From Favolaschia claudopus (Eukaryota; Basidiomycota; Agaricomycetes; Agaricales; Mycenaceae): a stretch of DNA of 64,000 nt. Below, piece after piece: positions 9,518-21,326 of this stretch; position 1 is the first letter of the stretch; each line of letters starts with the position of its first letter. The notes beneath the pieces are model-generated. The model ran no database searches, was not told the DNA's origin, and worked only from the letters and a program-made list of their open reading frames with translations. The position numbers and the translations under genes are program-made. The stretch covers positions 1,488,001 through 1,552,000 of the forward strand of contig JAWWNJ010000020.1 in assembly GCA_037176885.1 (NCBI GenBank), read 5' to 3'.

Positions 9518-12290
9518 ATGTCCTCATCCACTAATATTTGCGACGGGTGCGGTTGCGGCTTTCCACTTCGGCAAGACAACCAGCTATGCTGCAAGTGCGA
9601 AAAACTCAAGCCACATCCAATTGGTAGTGAAAGCTACCATGATATATCGGTGTGTTCTGAAATAATGGAATTTGTGACAATATTGATTGCTTCCTAGCAA
9701 TGGCCGCAATGTGTGTCTTGCGGAGTCACTCGCCGCAATAATATGCCTGCCCCCAATCAGGGAGAGGCTCAAACATGCGGTTCCGTGGCATGCTCGAAGG
9801 AAATTCAAGGTGCTGGCTATAGACCGACTCGTAAGTTTCCACCTTAACATCTAGAACCTACTTAATCTTTTTTAGCTTCGCAATCCAATATTCCCGAATC
9901 GCACCTGGATTGCGCACTCCATACCAGCAATCGCTTCAACAAAGGTAGAATAATGGCTCAGAAACCAGGACCAGGAACTTTGTTCACTACATCCTCTCTC
10001 CTTAACCATGAACACGGTGGTGGGGCCCCGGGTGAGGATAAAATTATGGTTGCTTGGCAGGTAGGTGGTGTGTTTTGAATCCTATGCTGTTTATTTACAG
10101 AAGCCAGGTTCGCGAAACCAAAGCGAAGGCCGTAAACACAGACCTTGGTAGTAGCGCGAAAAAATGGGCTGTTTCCACACCCATGCCAGGTATATTTATT
10201 GTCTGATCCTTTACTGCGACTCGGTGATTTATTTGTACAAGATGTCAAGGCATCTCTTGTTAAAAGTCTCAATGTTGAATGGTGTCGCTCCCATTCCGCA
10301 CCCCTCCTTGCGTGCGTATACATTGAATAAATACCCAGTGTTGATTGCTAATTATTATGCTTTTACCTAGGGAAGAGGTCACTTTTCGCTGGCATGGCTC
10401 GCTTCTTCTGGATCCCAACACAGCGAACATGACTGTTCGGGATTTTACGCTTATTATAGTGCCCCGAGTCGTGCCTCAATTTTTATGAGCAGAGTGTTCC
10501 GGCAATGCGGAAGGGCATGGCGAAGATAAATAGAGCAGCAATTTACCTGGAGCTGCAGCTGTATATTGATGTATCAGCAGTAAGTTTTCCTTTCAGCCTC
10601 CTTAATTTCATTGCGCTAACAATCTCACAGTTTCATCTTCGGTCTTCCGGGGAAGACGATTTATCCTCTGCCCTGGTCTCTTCTCGCCGTAGACGAGCCT
10701 TGGGTAGCACTTCCGAAGGTGCAAACCGTGATTATGAAGCTACCAAACGCCGAAATCGTGAGTTATTTCTGTTGCTAGCTTTCTTGACTCGACTTGATGA
10801 ACAGCATCCATGGGCCCTTTGAAGTCGATGTTTGTCCCAACCAGTTCCAGTTCAATTGTACACTAACTCGGCAAAAAAAATGTCCGATCGATATTCCGCA
10901 TATTTCTCAACAATGGACATACATTTCGGCTTCAAATGACTTACAGTGTAGTTTGTAGAATCAAGGGGCATTATTCTGCTGCATTTGTTGTGCGGCAAAA
11001 TATGATGCGCCATCAAGCCGGCCACAACACAAAAAATCCGATTTTCCAGATTGCTCAGATTACAATTGATCTCAGAGCTGACTTTCTCGTTCTATAGCCT
11101 GAGATTCACTGAGTATTTCTCCAAGTTAGACCAAGCAAAAATATGCAGGCAAAAAGGCGCTACAGCGAGCGCAAAGTGGCCATTTTCGGCTATTTTGACC
11201 GGAATGTGCCGAAATTTGATCAAAATGGCAGAATTGTTCGCGTCATAGCGCTACAACGGCTCAACCTTTATGCTTGGTTCAACTTGTGGAATTGCTTGGT
11301 TTATCTTGAACTTTCGACGTATGCACCTGGATTACCCTGAAATTGGTCACTGCAGAACCGGAAAATATCCTGTTTCGGTAGTTTCGCTCAGTTGATGCCG
11401 GATCAATAGACTTTGATGATCTATTTGCGTGCAAAAATTCCGGCTCGGTCACTTCTACGACCTCCAACTTCGTTTCAGATGGAAAGTTCCATTTCCGTGC
11501 AAAAACGAAGCAAAAACCGATCGGACATTTTTTTTGCCGAGTTAGTGTAGTTCATAAGGTGTCGCCTGTTACACTTAAAAAGACTATCTGTACTGCAGAC
11601 AACATTACCGGGGTACCCGAATTCGAAGAAGCGGAAATTGAAGTCTCGGGGGTGATTCGGAACACTCACTTTGCAAAGGGCGGAATGAAGTATGCGTTCG
11701 AGGTAAAATATTCTGCAGATCTGAATTCAGAATATCTAACGACTCTGAACATAGTTTAAAACCTCGCATGGTGAAGCTCTTGTGGCCAAACGGTTCTATC
11801 GGCTTGAAAAAACAGACAGTCCGTCGAGCTCAGTCGCTGTGCTTGACAACAAGGAGGAAATAATCTTGGAATTGCGCCGACTGACTCTTGGTGCGCATTT
11901 GCTGAAAGAGTTTTACAAGCATGCAAAGCATAAAGGTGTCGATGATTATACCGGCGAGTCTTTATATCAATATCTGCTCCTCAGCTTACCTTGCGCATGC
12001 TAGCCATCGAATTTGCCACCGCGTGGCTGGGGCAAGAAGTTCAAGAATCTCCGTCAAAAGCATCGGAAACACGGGAAAATAGATAGTTTGCATGAAGGTT
12101 ATTTTATTTCAATCTCTATAGATTCGTTGCTCAAGCCCTATAGGTATAACATGGCTGGTGGAGAAAAAGCGAGCAAAGATTGTGGAGCACTTCACCTTTA
12201 CTCTCAACCACCAAACCAGACGCCAGGACTTCTGTGCTAAGACTGCATCCATGCATTCATCAAGGGGTGCGGAATTGTTTTTTATTACAG
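9518..12290 (+). pseudogene. Alpha-kinase-type gene, disrupted and 3'-truncated
   Basis: Exons can be joined from ATG at 9,518: 9,518-9,649 (ICDGCGCGFPLRQDN, CxxC-type zinc pairs), 9,698-9,830 (QWPQCVSCGV), 9,876-10,060, from 10,108 (VRETKAKAVNTDLGSSAKKW), then VNVEWCRSHSAPLL, MRKGMAKINRAAIYLELQLY, and after two more introns VHKVSPVTLKKTICTADN and AEIEVSGVIRNTHFAKGGMK. An intron at 11,704-11,756 joins to GEALVAKRFYRLE, the presumed ATP-binding lysine strand, and a later part reads EKKRAKIVEHFTFTLNHQ. N-terminal zinc pairs plus this C-terminal region match atypical alpha-kinase (MHCK/EF2K) proteins common in Agaricomycetes. MITE M2 sits inside an exon; without it the frame runs on. The catalytic C-terminus is missing because the gene stops at the repeat near 12,305, and a stop follows the reading at about 12,003. 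Promoter side is occupied by another element. Confidence 0.7.
10861..11547. mobile_element. MITE family M2, copy B, inside a kinase exon
   Basis: Identical termini to copy A (cactaactcgg... inverse), flanked by TA at 10,859-10,860 and 11,548-11,549. Removing the element and one TA joins the exon in frame (SSSSI to VVHKVSP), showing that the insertion is later than the gene. Confidence 0.9.
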
Positions 12291-12304
12291 ACCCTTGCTC
12301 GGGA

Positions 12305-12436
12305 CAACCCCGCCATTCCAAGGGTGATGGCAAATCCGTCGGCAGACCGATTAAAGCCGATGGCCACGGCCAGTAAAACCATCGGCAATCTGAGGCTATT
12401 TCCGGCGAAATAAAGCCCTCGAAATGACCGATTTTC
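12305..12436. repeat. 130 bp dispersed repeat, copy 1 of 3
   Basis: It starts caaccccgccattcc and runs through ctgaggctatttccggcgaa to the gaccgatttt end. Two more copies lie at about 54,947-55,079 and 55,865-55,987. It includes an internal inverted motif around agaccgattaaagcc. Here it separates the truncated kinase gene from the Ulp1 pseudogene in the opposite orientation. Confidence 0.8.
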
Positions 12437-12589
12437 CGGAAACTCGACAGTGTTGGGGACATGGGTGGAGTACGAGGGCGGCGTCTCCGGCGGCTTAGGA
12501 CTGTCGTCTCCGCAGACAATTTCAATATCGTCGGAGAGATCGTAACGAAAGGTAAAGCGAAAACCTTTCGTGACACGCTGAAATTCCTA

Positions 12590-13790
12590 TATGATCAGTA
12601 AGTTTCTGCTGACCTGTTCATGTTTGTAGCTTACCTCTGACTCGTGTCGATCTAGGATTCTTCCCAGCATAAGCAGTCGTTCCTCGGGGCATCCCATTGG
12701 ATCCAACAGTGGGTATCTGTTTGGATCAATGTAGTATGCGACACGATTGGCTGCGTATAGCCCGCAATTGTGGCCATCATGCTGGTGCAGGGACGGTAAC
12801 GAACTCCAGCTACATATAACCAGTTCCGTGGGTGCTGATGGATCCACCAGCTGTACGCCTCCTGCAGCTCCGCATTGATAGGTCGTTCCAGGGAGTCGTA
12901 ATAGTGGACGACCCGCAACTCGAAGTTGACGATCAGCGCGATCCAATGATCGCCGTCAACATTTGCGACTGTCGCCAACTCGTTAACCCGCCCATTCGCC
13001 GAGTCCTCGCCCAATTCTCGAAGTTTTTGATAGCGAGATGCGCCATTGTAGTCCAGACCATCGTCGTTGCAGGCCCTGACGATATTCCGTGTATAGTCAC
13101 TCGGAACAACTCGAATCTTGCGGCGGACACGCTCTTCGTCGTCTTCAGGTATTTCAGCATTTGATTGATTTCAGCCGTCTTGAGCCACGAAGTGGGTCTA
13201 TAGAAGTTTGCTAGCCCTTCGACATCACACTCTTGAAAGCCTCGAAGCCCATAATACCAAGGTAAGGCCAGTAAACGGTCCAAAAGAGACAATACAAGAG
13301 AGTTCGATGTCTCTCTCTTGCTACGCTCTTCTAGAACAGAAACAACACCCTCCCAGTGCTTCCGCGACGCTCTGAGTATACCAAGTTCCGCCCAATACCG
13401 ACAATCCAGATGGGATAGCTGTTGCGATGACCTGGGATGTGCGCACAATGGACCGATGCGTAAGGAATGGTGGACGGGGCTTTCCGGATAACCTCGAGAA
13501 GGCTGTGAACGACAGCAGGGGGAGGCGCAGAGAGGGGTGGTGGGGTCGATGCCAGGGCAGCTAGGAGGCTTTTCGAAGAGGTATTGTCAAGGCTCTGTGG
13601 TGTGCGCAATTGTGCGCTCGTACGGTATTTTGTGTGTTAACAGCTCTTGTACCGATGCATTTTGGCTGGGGAAAAGTTGTTTGACAAGGGATTCCGGTAT
13701 TTTCAACAAGTCGTGAGTATCTTGAGAAGCCATGGCGATTGGGGAAGCGGTCAGAGCGCCGGGCGGGGAGAATGGCAGCCTTACCAAAAA
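12590..13790 (-). pseudogene. Ulp1/SENP-like C48 cysteine protease pseudogene
   Basis: Minus-strand coding can be followed in several frames. The N-terminal part is about 13,731-13,587 (SLVKQLFPSQNASVQELL), continuing at 13,609-13,340 and 13,448-12,990 (FYRPTSWLKTAEINQMLKYL). The catalytic domain follows: DGDHWIALIVNFELRVVHYY with DSL supplies the His and Asp, and LPSLHQHDGHNCGLYAANR supplies the Gln and Cys. The His/Asp and Gln/Cys parts are in different frames, so at least one frameshift splits the active site; others may be introns. Ulp1 proteases cleave SUMO-like conjugates, and in fungal genomes many copies are associated with DNA transposons. No transposase is seen nearby. A MITE end at 13,882 borders the 5' side. 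Confidence 0.7.
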
Positions 13791-13791
13791 A

Positions 13792-13882
13792 ATTTCGTAA
13801 GTCACACTGTCACGACCCGATCGTACGAAAGGTCCAATTGGTAAGGGGTGTCACACCCATTTTGGCGTTACTAATACTACAG
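13792..13882. mobile_element. Right-end fragment of a pogo-type MITE
   Basis: The sequence from aaatttcgtaagtcacactg to aatactacag, followed by TA, matches the right part of the complete MITE at 61,021-61,285 (ttcgtaagtcacagtgtc ... gtaatactacag). The left end was not found. Confidence 0.6.
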
Positions 13883-15146
13883 TACATCGCGTCCTCAGTG
13901 TCACTAAACTGCCTCAGCTACTCACTCCATCTTGTCGTCGCCTCTCTACCTCTCGCTCGCTCCGCTGGTCGCCACTCTACTTAACCTACTGCTCTGTGTA
14001 TCTCTGGGGGAGTCTACTTGAGTCTTGCGGAAATTCTCGGCCTCGGCCCTCAACAAAACAAATTTTAAGAATATCGCTGAATCGAAATCCACGGCAAGTC
14101 TATCGGTCTTTCAGCGAAGACAACTGTCTATGGAATGCTGACGATGTTTCTCAGTCTTGTTTGGAATTCAATATGTTTTTATTCATCATAGCTGCGTCGC
14201 AAAAATCCGTACTCCAGTTACTGACGTGTAGGCTTCTTCCGCCTTCGTGTTTTCCTCCAACAGCAACCGCAAACTCAAAACACCTTCGTCTTTGCCCTCG
14301 GAGCTCTTTTTCGACTACACCATATCGAATGGTCTCCTTGTTTATACCTGATATTTGAACCATGTGTGCAGGGTCGTTGTTGAAAACTCTGAAGTCGCAA
14401 ACGCGAATTCGCGTTCTGTGCTGCGTTTGCAACTCCAGCATTGACAATGGCGCCTGCCCTTGTCCATTAGTGGTCTGACTATCAACTGCCTTTCATTTTC
14501 TATCCCCCGGTAACGTTCTCGCCTTCAAATCTATGGGATCATTGATGGACCTATTTGGTGGTGTTTAGCCGATTCGCACCATAAGACGCGCCGGATCCAG
14601 CATTCTTCTATTGTTTTGTATTGTTTTGAATCGTCCGAGCTGACGAAATAGTACTTATTACCTGAGCTTTATAAGCGTGGTCAGTCGTTTCTCGTATCTA
14701 CCTTATAAGCTGTACCTAGAGTGGTCTACATACAAGCACTGGAGCCTGCCCTCCCTCAAATGGAGTGCAGGCTTCCTTGTCTCTGTGCTTGAAAGCAAGC
14801 AGGTTGGTACCCAATCAGCAGGCCAGTCAAGCAAAAGCTTTCGCGATTGTTTGTACTGGTCGTATCAAGGTCGTACTACTAGAGCTTATAAATACGAGTA
14901 CAGGTTGCCACAGGCTATACTGGTCTGGAATCCCCGAACTTGCACGTTGGATTTGGAGTACTTGTGTCGGTTGGTTTGGGATTTGGTTGTGTGTGTGTGT
15001 GATTAGCCTTCACATCGTGGTCAGAGTCTCATTTCCCGAGCCAGGCATTGCCCCACGTCCAGCGTCCACCGTGGTGGTATTTCCCGCCACGCTAGGCCCC
15101 TCACCAGAATTGGGTCTCCTGCGCATCCAAGCTCCTCACCCTTGAG
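13883..15146. other. Noncoding interval upstream of the hydrolase gene
   Basis: No gene recognised. A TATA-like tataaata at about 14,887 lies 260 bp upstream of the start codon at 15,147 and another tataag at about 14,670; either could serve a promoter. Pyrimidine-rich stretches occur just before the ATG. The ORFs at 14,151-14,447 and 14,677-15,006 have no recognisable domain. Confidence 0.35.
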
Positions 15147-15846
15147 ATGCCGTTCGTTGATATCCATAGCTCTGACGACTTTGTGTCCATCTACTACACC
15201 ACCAACTCGTTCTCCGGCAATGTTGGTGGGTTTGACCCCCAAAAGCCCACTGTCTGTATCCTTCACCCCACCTTTCTGGATTCATCGTGGTTGTACCCGC
15301 AATTTAGTGACCCGCGACTGGACTCCGAGTTCAATCTCATTGCTTTTGACATGCGCGTCTGTGGCAAATCGGAGTGCCGAAGTAGTGGGAGGCACGACAG
15401 CTGGGTCGAAGCTGCAGATCTTGCTCTATGCGCACAGGTGTGTTTTATTGCCTGTTTTCTTTCGACTATCTGCTGACAACGCGCTCTTGTATAGAATCTC
15501 CGCTTGTCTTCATTCCACATCCTTGCAATGGAGAGCAACGCAATAAACTGTGCTCTCCGTTTCACTGCTCTGTACGCGTCCCTTCTTTCCCTTGCCGTAC
15601 TCCCGTTTTGCAGACTTGATGCTCGCTTACAGTTTTCCGGAAATGTGCCTCAGCTTAGCGCTCTGCAACGTCCGGGCGCCGACAGAGTACGTTGCCAAAT
15701 ACTTGCTGCCAACGCACAGACTCTTACGAGTGGCATGCATCCAGGGATATATGGATTTACACGGCGTACGATGAGTTGATACAGACTTGGTGCTTTGCGG
15801 AGGATTTAGAGTCGTACGAGCATGTGGCCATGGAGTCGGTCAAGCT
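15147..15846 (+). pseudogene. Alpha/beta-hydrolase gene, 5' part only
   Basis: Four exons join cleanly in frame: 15,147-15,437, 15,495-15,571, 15,633-15,686 and 15,745 to about 15,846, with introns of 57, 61 and 58 nt bounded by GT and AG. The product begins MPFVDIHSSDDFVSIYYTTN and reads LHPTFLDSSWLYPQF and FNLIAFDMRVCGKSECR, the usual HG-type strand and the D-R-G-K-S-like turn of fungal alpha/beta hydrolases. The nucleophile elbow position reads LAMESNA instead of a canonical GxSxG, so activity is doubtful even when complete. After EHVAMESVK the similarity ends and the DNA becomes the 3' end of an opposing DUF6729 gene. About 174 residues of an expected 270-300 remain. Exon phases are intact, so the loss of the 3' half may be recent. 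Confidence 0.7.
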
Positions 15847-15847
15847 A

Positions 15848-17682
15848 ACCTTTGGTTTCCCATGTTCCTCGATGTAGACATCATACATCATCCGAAGCCA
15901 AGTGCTGCTAGGAACAAATCCAGCATATCCTTTGGGATCATCAAAGCTGCTGAACTCAGTGAAAGTTGGTAAATCTGCAGATGGTTGGGTTTTACAGAAA
16001 TCATTCCCCCATGCCATGACTCCATCAAGATATTGAGCATGTAGTTTGTCAAAGTGAAGCCTGTGTAGCACCTGGAGACTATTGGAAAATTGCTTGGATC
16101 CCAATCCATAGTGGAACATTGTTCGCATGAGCTCGAACAGAGGCTTAGCCATAGCTGCTCTATGACTCAGGTGGGCAGGGAATTCATCAACAAGGTATCT
16201 AGGAAGGCCTTTCATGATTTCTTTATTCCAGCTCGTGAACGTCACAGTGAGTTTGCCTGCTGGCGATTTGCATTTAGTGCATTTATAACGCCGCCCTATG
16301 AGATAAAAGCAACCATGCATATCAACCACACGTCGTGGCTGAGTGTACCCGTGATAAATCAATTGAGTTTTGCACGATTCGTTGGGGCAGCAAACATCTA
16401 CAAAATAAAATGGATCCCAGTAGAAGAAGCGGGGATTGTACAGTGCCTCTGCATATGGCTTTGCAGCAGAGGATAATCTAGCCTTTGAATGTCCACCTAG
16501 GAAAAAGATACTAGAGCGCTGTGGAACCCAGAATGACTCGTGCTTCTTATATTGCTTGTCTGCATCATTTGTAGTAAATTTGTCGTATGCATCCTTGAGA
16601 AATGGTGACAAGGCAGCTCTCCTCCCTGTAGCTTCGTTCTCAAGGTCATCAGACAATGACTCATCTTGTGCACCTTGGCCATCTCCGTTGAGACCCAAAG
16701 TATCTTCATCGAAGTCTAGATCATCATCATCCAATATCTGTTCAGAGTCAAGATCTGGAACTATGTAATCCACTCTGGGTTGTGAAGGTGCAGAATCTGA
16801 GGTTGAAGACACGGTAGAAGCTTTATCTAGAGCTGCAGACAAAGACTCTTGATGAATATTAGCGCCTAGACCCCAGTCTCCTAGATGTCTTTGACGGGGA
16901 GTGCCAGAACCTGCAGGAAGAGCCGAGATCGGAATTCGGGGAACACTTGAGGGTGCATCTGTAAATCCCTGCCAGTTTTTGTAAGCCTTTTTCTAGGATC
17001 CAACAACAAAATACTCACTCGATTGCCTGTATATTGTTTGTTGATCGCTGGTCTGCCCACAGATTTCTTTGCTTTTTCACGGTCCGGATCACTATGTTGA
17101 GTAGAAGGACGGCCTCTTCGAGCGGCTGGAGAATTGTAAGTTCTTGACAATACATGGACATTTTTGTGACTACAAACCAGCTCCGCTGTCAACCCATGTG
17201 ATTGTCGAGCTAGATTGCGCTAGATCCTCTTGAGCTAGCCCCAAAATTGATTAATACTCTTGGGCAGTAAAATGGGAAGCCTTACAGCTGTCCTTGAAAG
17301 TATGCTGAACTAAAATAATTTAGAAGTCAGTTTGAGCATTTAAATAGAAATAAAATTCTTACTGAATTGTTGGTCAGAACCTTTCCCAGTTTCAGGTTGA
17401 ACATGGAGATGGACTGTAGACTGCACTATGGTTGTAAAGAATTGTGAGAGCTGCAAGGTTTGAGGTAGGACAGCCTATACCTTGCTCTACATTTACTGAT
17501 TTGTCTGATTTACTTGATTTCTGAGGACTTGGGCTTCCCGGTGCATTTCTTGGTAGAATAGGTCCCTGGGGGGATCTATACAACACTGGATCTGGGTCTG
17601 GTACATCTTTGAAGTAGTCTGGCGACTCCGGGGGATCGTTGCTCATGCTGGTAAAGGCCAAGTTATCAGATTTCGATGGCAT
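15848..17682 (-). pseudogene. DUF6729-type gene, truncated at its 3' end
   Basis: The minus-strand gene starts near 17,682 (MPSKSDNLAFTSMSNDPPES) and includes an exon with AT-hook-like RRGRPS and VGRPAIN around 17,110-17,019. An intron at 16,969-17,018 joins this to the last exon (GFTDAPSSVPRISISALPAG) running to about 15,848. That exon has an acidic stretch (DSEQILDDDDLDFDEDTLG), then FYWDPFYFVDVCCPNESC, GYTQPRRVVDMHGCFYLIGR and YKCTKC, i.e. paired cysteines of a probable zinc-binding fold, and FPAHLSHRAAMAKPLFELM. This is the pattern I know from DUF6729 proteins of Agaricomycetes, function unknown, often multicopy. The C-terminal part expected after HGKPK is absent because the sequence switches to the opposing hydrolase exon. 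Upstream intron borders between 17,480 and 17,130 are not fully resolved. Confidence 0.65.
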
Positions 17683-17878
17683 CAATTGCCTCATGTATAG
17701 CCAGTCCGTCTGAACCAAACACCCAATACTTTGGCTGAGTATCTGCAATATAACAAGACAGAGAAAATACACAGTAATAGTAAATCTTAAATCTCTCCTT
17801 TTCCCCCTTCTTTCTCTTTCCTTTTTTGGGTATTTTTTTGTAATTCTTTTTGGCAGCAACACGCACCGTAACCGAGCC

Positions 17879-18241
17879 CATAAAGGCGTGGCAACGGTGG
17901 CAGGTGCCATGCTTGCCACCGGGGATGGTGTCATAGAGGTCAGTGATGGCAGTGATGGCATCATACCTTTTTGGGAACCCTAATGGTGCCACTGCTGCCA
18001 CCCCACAGGAGAATGTGCCACTGATGCCACCAGCCCCAAAATGGGTGCAAATATGGCTGGTGTGCCACCGCTGCCACCAGGCTAGACAGAAGGTGTAGGG
18101 TGGGTTTTGCCTTGGGATTTTTCTTAAAAAGCAAGTGATGAGTGTGGGGGAGTGGCCGGTGTGCCACTGCTGCCACCGACCCGAATTTGAAGGGGTAGGG
18201 GTGCAGATATGCCTAGTGTGCCACTGTTGCCACCCCACCAA
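17879..18241 (+). repeat. Left terminal inverted repeat of the 3.8 kb element
   Basis: Inverted match to 21,327-21,689; contains six or more TGCCAC-N3-TGCCAC motifs. Confidence 0.85.
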
Positions 18242-19083
18242 ATGGAAGAGATATGCTGGGGGCTGGAATTGGTATTTTTCCAAAGCAAGGGTAGGTATGG
18301 GGGGGTGAATGACATGCTGCAGTTGCCACTAGCCAAAACTCAGCTGGTGTGTTGCCACCACCCGGTTGTTACTAACATTAATGTAAAAGTAGTGAAATTG
18401 TGACCCTCACATGTTCCGAGTAGTATACTGTTAGTGTATTGGTTATACTCTGGATAATCTCTTCTTTGATCAATCTGCCACCCTTGCCACTTGTATTGTG
18501 TTCCATAGTGTGGCAGCAGTGGCAGAATTACATGGTGAAGTGGCAAGAGTGGCAAAGACAGTTTTTCTAGTAACCACAGGTGCCTTTGCCTAAAAGACAA
18601 TTAGAAACCCAAGAGGCTTTGACATTACTATTTCTATTATGAATATTTGTTTTAAGGTAAAGATCAACCATTACATGCCATCTTTGCCACCATCTGCCAC
18701 GTCTGCCACCTTGACTTGGCCCCCTGCGATGGCAACGGTGGCAACTCAAAGTTTCAGGCTGGCAGTGGTGGCAGAAACAGCATAGTTTGTAAAAGCAAGG
18801 CTAATACATCTGGAACTGATTGCTACTATCTTGGAGTATAAAAAGAATTAACCTTCAACTGTTCAATGCTTTGACTGGCTCTATCCTGTTCAAAGAGAGA
18901 AAGACCAGGGAGTTCAGGAAAGAGGATAAGAAAATAGTATGGGGATTGGGCAAGTAAGCTGAATACCAGATGGGATGGGAATAAAGGCTTTTCATCAGTT
19001 GCTTCAGTGGAGATTGTAAAGCATGTTTTGCAGGGGGTCCCATGCATGAGTCCCAACCACCAAAACAGCAGATACAAGATAGC

Positions 19084-19163
19084 CCTGAGCTGGAATTGAA
19101 CTGAAGACCTCAGATCAATTATGTAGTGGTCAAAACAACAGATCTTACCACTAGACTAAAATG
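19084..19163 (-). other. tRNA-like sequence (possible tRNA-derived SINE head)
   Basis: On the minus strand an A-box-like tagtctagtggtaag is followed about 45 nt later by a B-box-like agttcaattcc, in the order and spacing of a tRNA gene. Acceptor-stem pairing is poor and no convincing anticodon loop is seen, so it is more likely a degenerate tRNA-derived sequence than a working tRNA. Confidence 0.35.
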
Positions 19164-21326
19164 CCTTTTCCAACTGTTTCAGCATGTGGTATATACTATT
19201 CACCAAACTATACAAGCTCAATACTTGACTCTGTTTCTCTTAGAGCCAGAAATACCATGAAAGGATAACAATAACATCTTCTATTGCTCTGTTATACAGC
19301 TAATAAGCCTTAGATATCATAAACTGTGAACAGCACTAGAACTGTGCTGAGAACGGTGATTTTGAGGTGTTATAACACAAGAAACATGATACTGCCACTG
19401 CTGCCACCCAGACCTGCCACGTTTGCCACTCGTTGACTTTGGATTTTAAAGGTTGATCGCGTACTCTTCCCGGGGTGATCGCGTACTCATCCCAATTGTC
19501 CAAAGAGCTTTCATTTTATTCCTTGCTCCCTGATCAGAGATTGAAGATTCTGAAGAGAGAGATATTTTTCTTTTACCAGATAGTTTGTCCAGGATTTATT
19601 GGGGGCTCACAACAATGTTGGATGCCAAAATTTAACAAGGTGAGCCAGATGGTCCTGAAGTTACTTAAGTTTGCTATATGTACCCGATCTTTCTGACTGG
19701 TTCATGTCTTCAAATGTCATGAAACACTGTAAAGTAATTCTAGAACCTATAATAATGTATTAGACATCTCTTTCCACAATCCTAGGCCAGTGGAAGGGGC
19801 TCTTTGACTCACAGAAATTGAAAACAGATATATAAGCGTACTTGATAACTTTTGCAAAACACGTCCTAAATACATAGTCTTTTGTGCAATATCAAGGGTC
19901 ATTGGTTCTGAATATGCCTGGAGGTAATCAGTGTGTCAGAATCTATACAAGAAACGTTACAAGAGTATACTGGTCAATTTGACAACTCCTGGATTCCAGA
20001 GTCAAGCTGTGATCATTGTATGCTTTTTAACACACAAACCAGTATTCTGTAATCAGGGTACTTTTATCTCATGGTCAGTTTGATGTTTGGAAGCCCAAAG
20101 CATGTTAGATATGGCAAAAGCATCATTTGTAGTTCCTTTTCATTAGCCTCAACACAACCCAGATAACAAGTCCAGAGGGTCCAGCCATACCATATGACTT
20201 GCAACTAATTATCTCATGCCAATGGTTACCTTCTGGAGGTCACAATGAAGGAAAGGCTTGAAATGAAACTTTGGTGTTCAACTGAGAGCATTCAATGAAT
20301 CTATGTGTCAGGTGTCTAGTGCAATGCATCAAGTGGACATTTATCATACTTCTAGAAACAAAATGAGAATATGCTGATGTTAGTGTTATTTTATAGGATT
20401 ATTTTGCTGGATTTGATGGCCTTGATATAATGAGCTGATTCTCTGCAGGCAGGCATGAGATAAGGTTCCAAAAGGTGACCCAAGCTAAAACTATTAACTG
20501 AATGTTGACTTTTTGGTTTTCTATTGGCCTGGGATGTGTTTTGGAAAAACTTCCTCTTTGGGGTACTAGGTGTAGGGATATGATGGGAGTCATATAATGG
20601 ACCGAGTTTCCATAGACAGCCATGAATCAAGGTTTGAGGTCACTATATCACAAAGAAACTGTCATTTTATTGATATAGAACATGTATCAAGAAATTTCCT
20701 CTTTGGGATGCTAGGAGTAGTGGTATAATGATGCCATCACTTTCAAAATTGCTGTGGCAAACGTGGCAGAATTTTGCTATACACGACAAAGTCCAGCCTA
20801 CAAGGCACGTATGGCAACGGTGGCAAAAACACTTTACCCTCCACTTTTCAAAACTTTGTTATACTCATCAGAGTATATTGATGTTGATCAGTACTGTGGT
20901 ACTTGTGATTATCAGAGAAAAAACTCTGCCAACTAGAAATATGATCCTGCCACTGCTGCCATCATATTTTGATTCTGCCACTGCTGCCACTGGATTGGAC
21001 CTCTATGCAGTGGCAGCAGTGGCAGATCCAGTGGCAGCAGTGGCAGAATTAATTAATAGAATGATTTATCCAAGAAGTAAGCAATGTAGTAACAGCCTGC
21101 TACAAGAAGTATGTGAAGGTATGATTTCATTCCTCCTAGTACAAGCATCAACATTAGTAGCATTAACAGGAAAAGCAATTCTCTACAGGGCACTAACAGC
21201 ACACCTCTCCTTTCCATTCAGAGCAGTGGCAGCAATGGGTGGCAGTAGTGGCACCCCAGCCAGCCCCCAAAGCTACCTCTTCCTTTAACACAAGTATGGC
21301 TCCCATTATACCTTTTCGGTTTGCTG

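Noticed and set aside
17392..18283. Long overlapping minus-strand ORFs across the left arm of the 3.8 kb element
   Set aside because: The His/Trp-rich repeats are translations of the inverted-repeat motif, and the same frames recur in the right arm.
20728..21288. 186-codon ORF inside the 3.8 kb element
   Set aside because: Its reading consists largely of translated TGCCAC-type motifs (AVAAVADPVAAVAE); no domain, likely chance.
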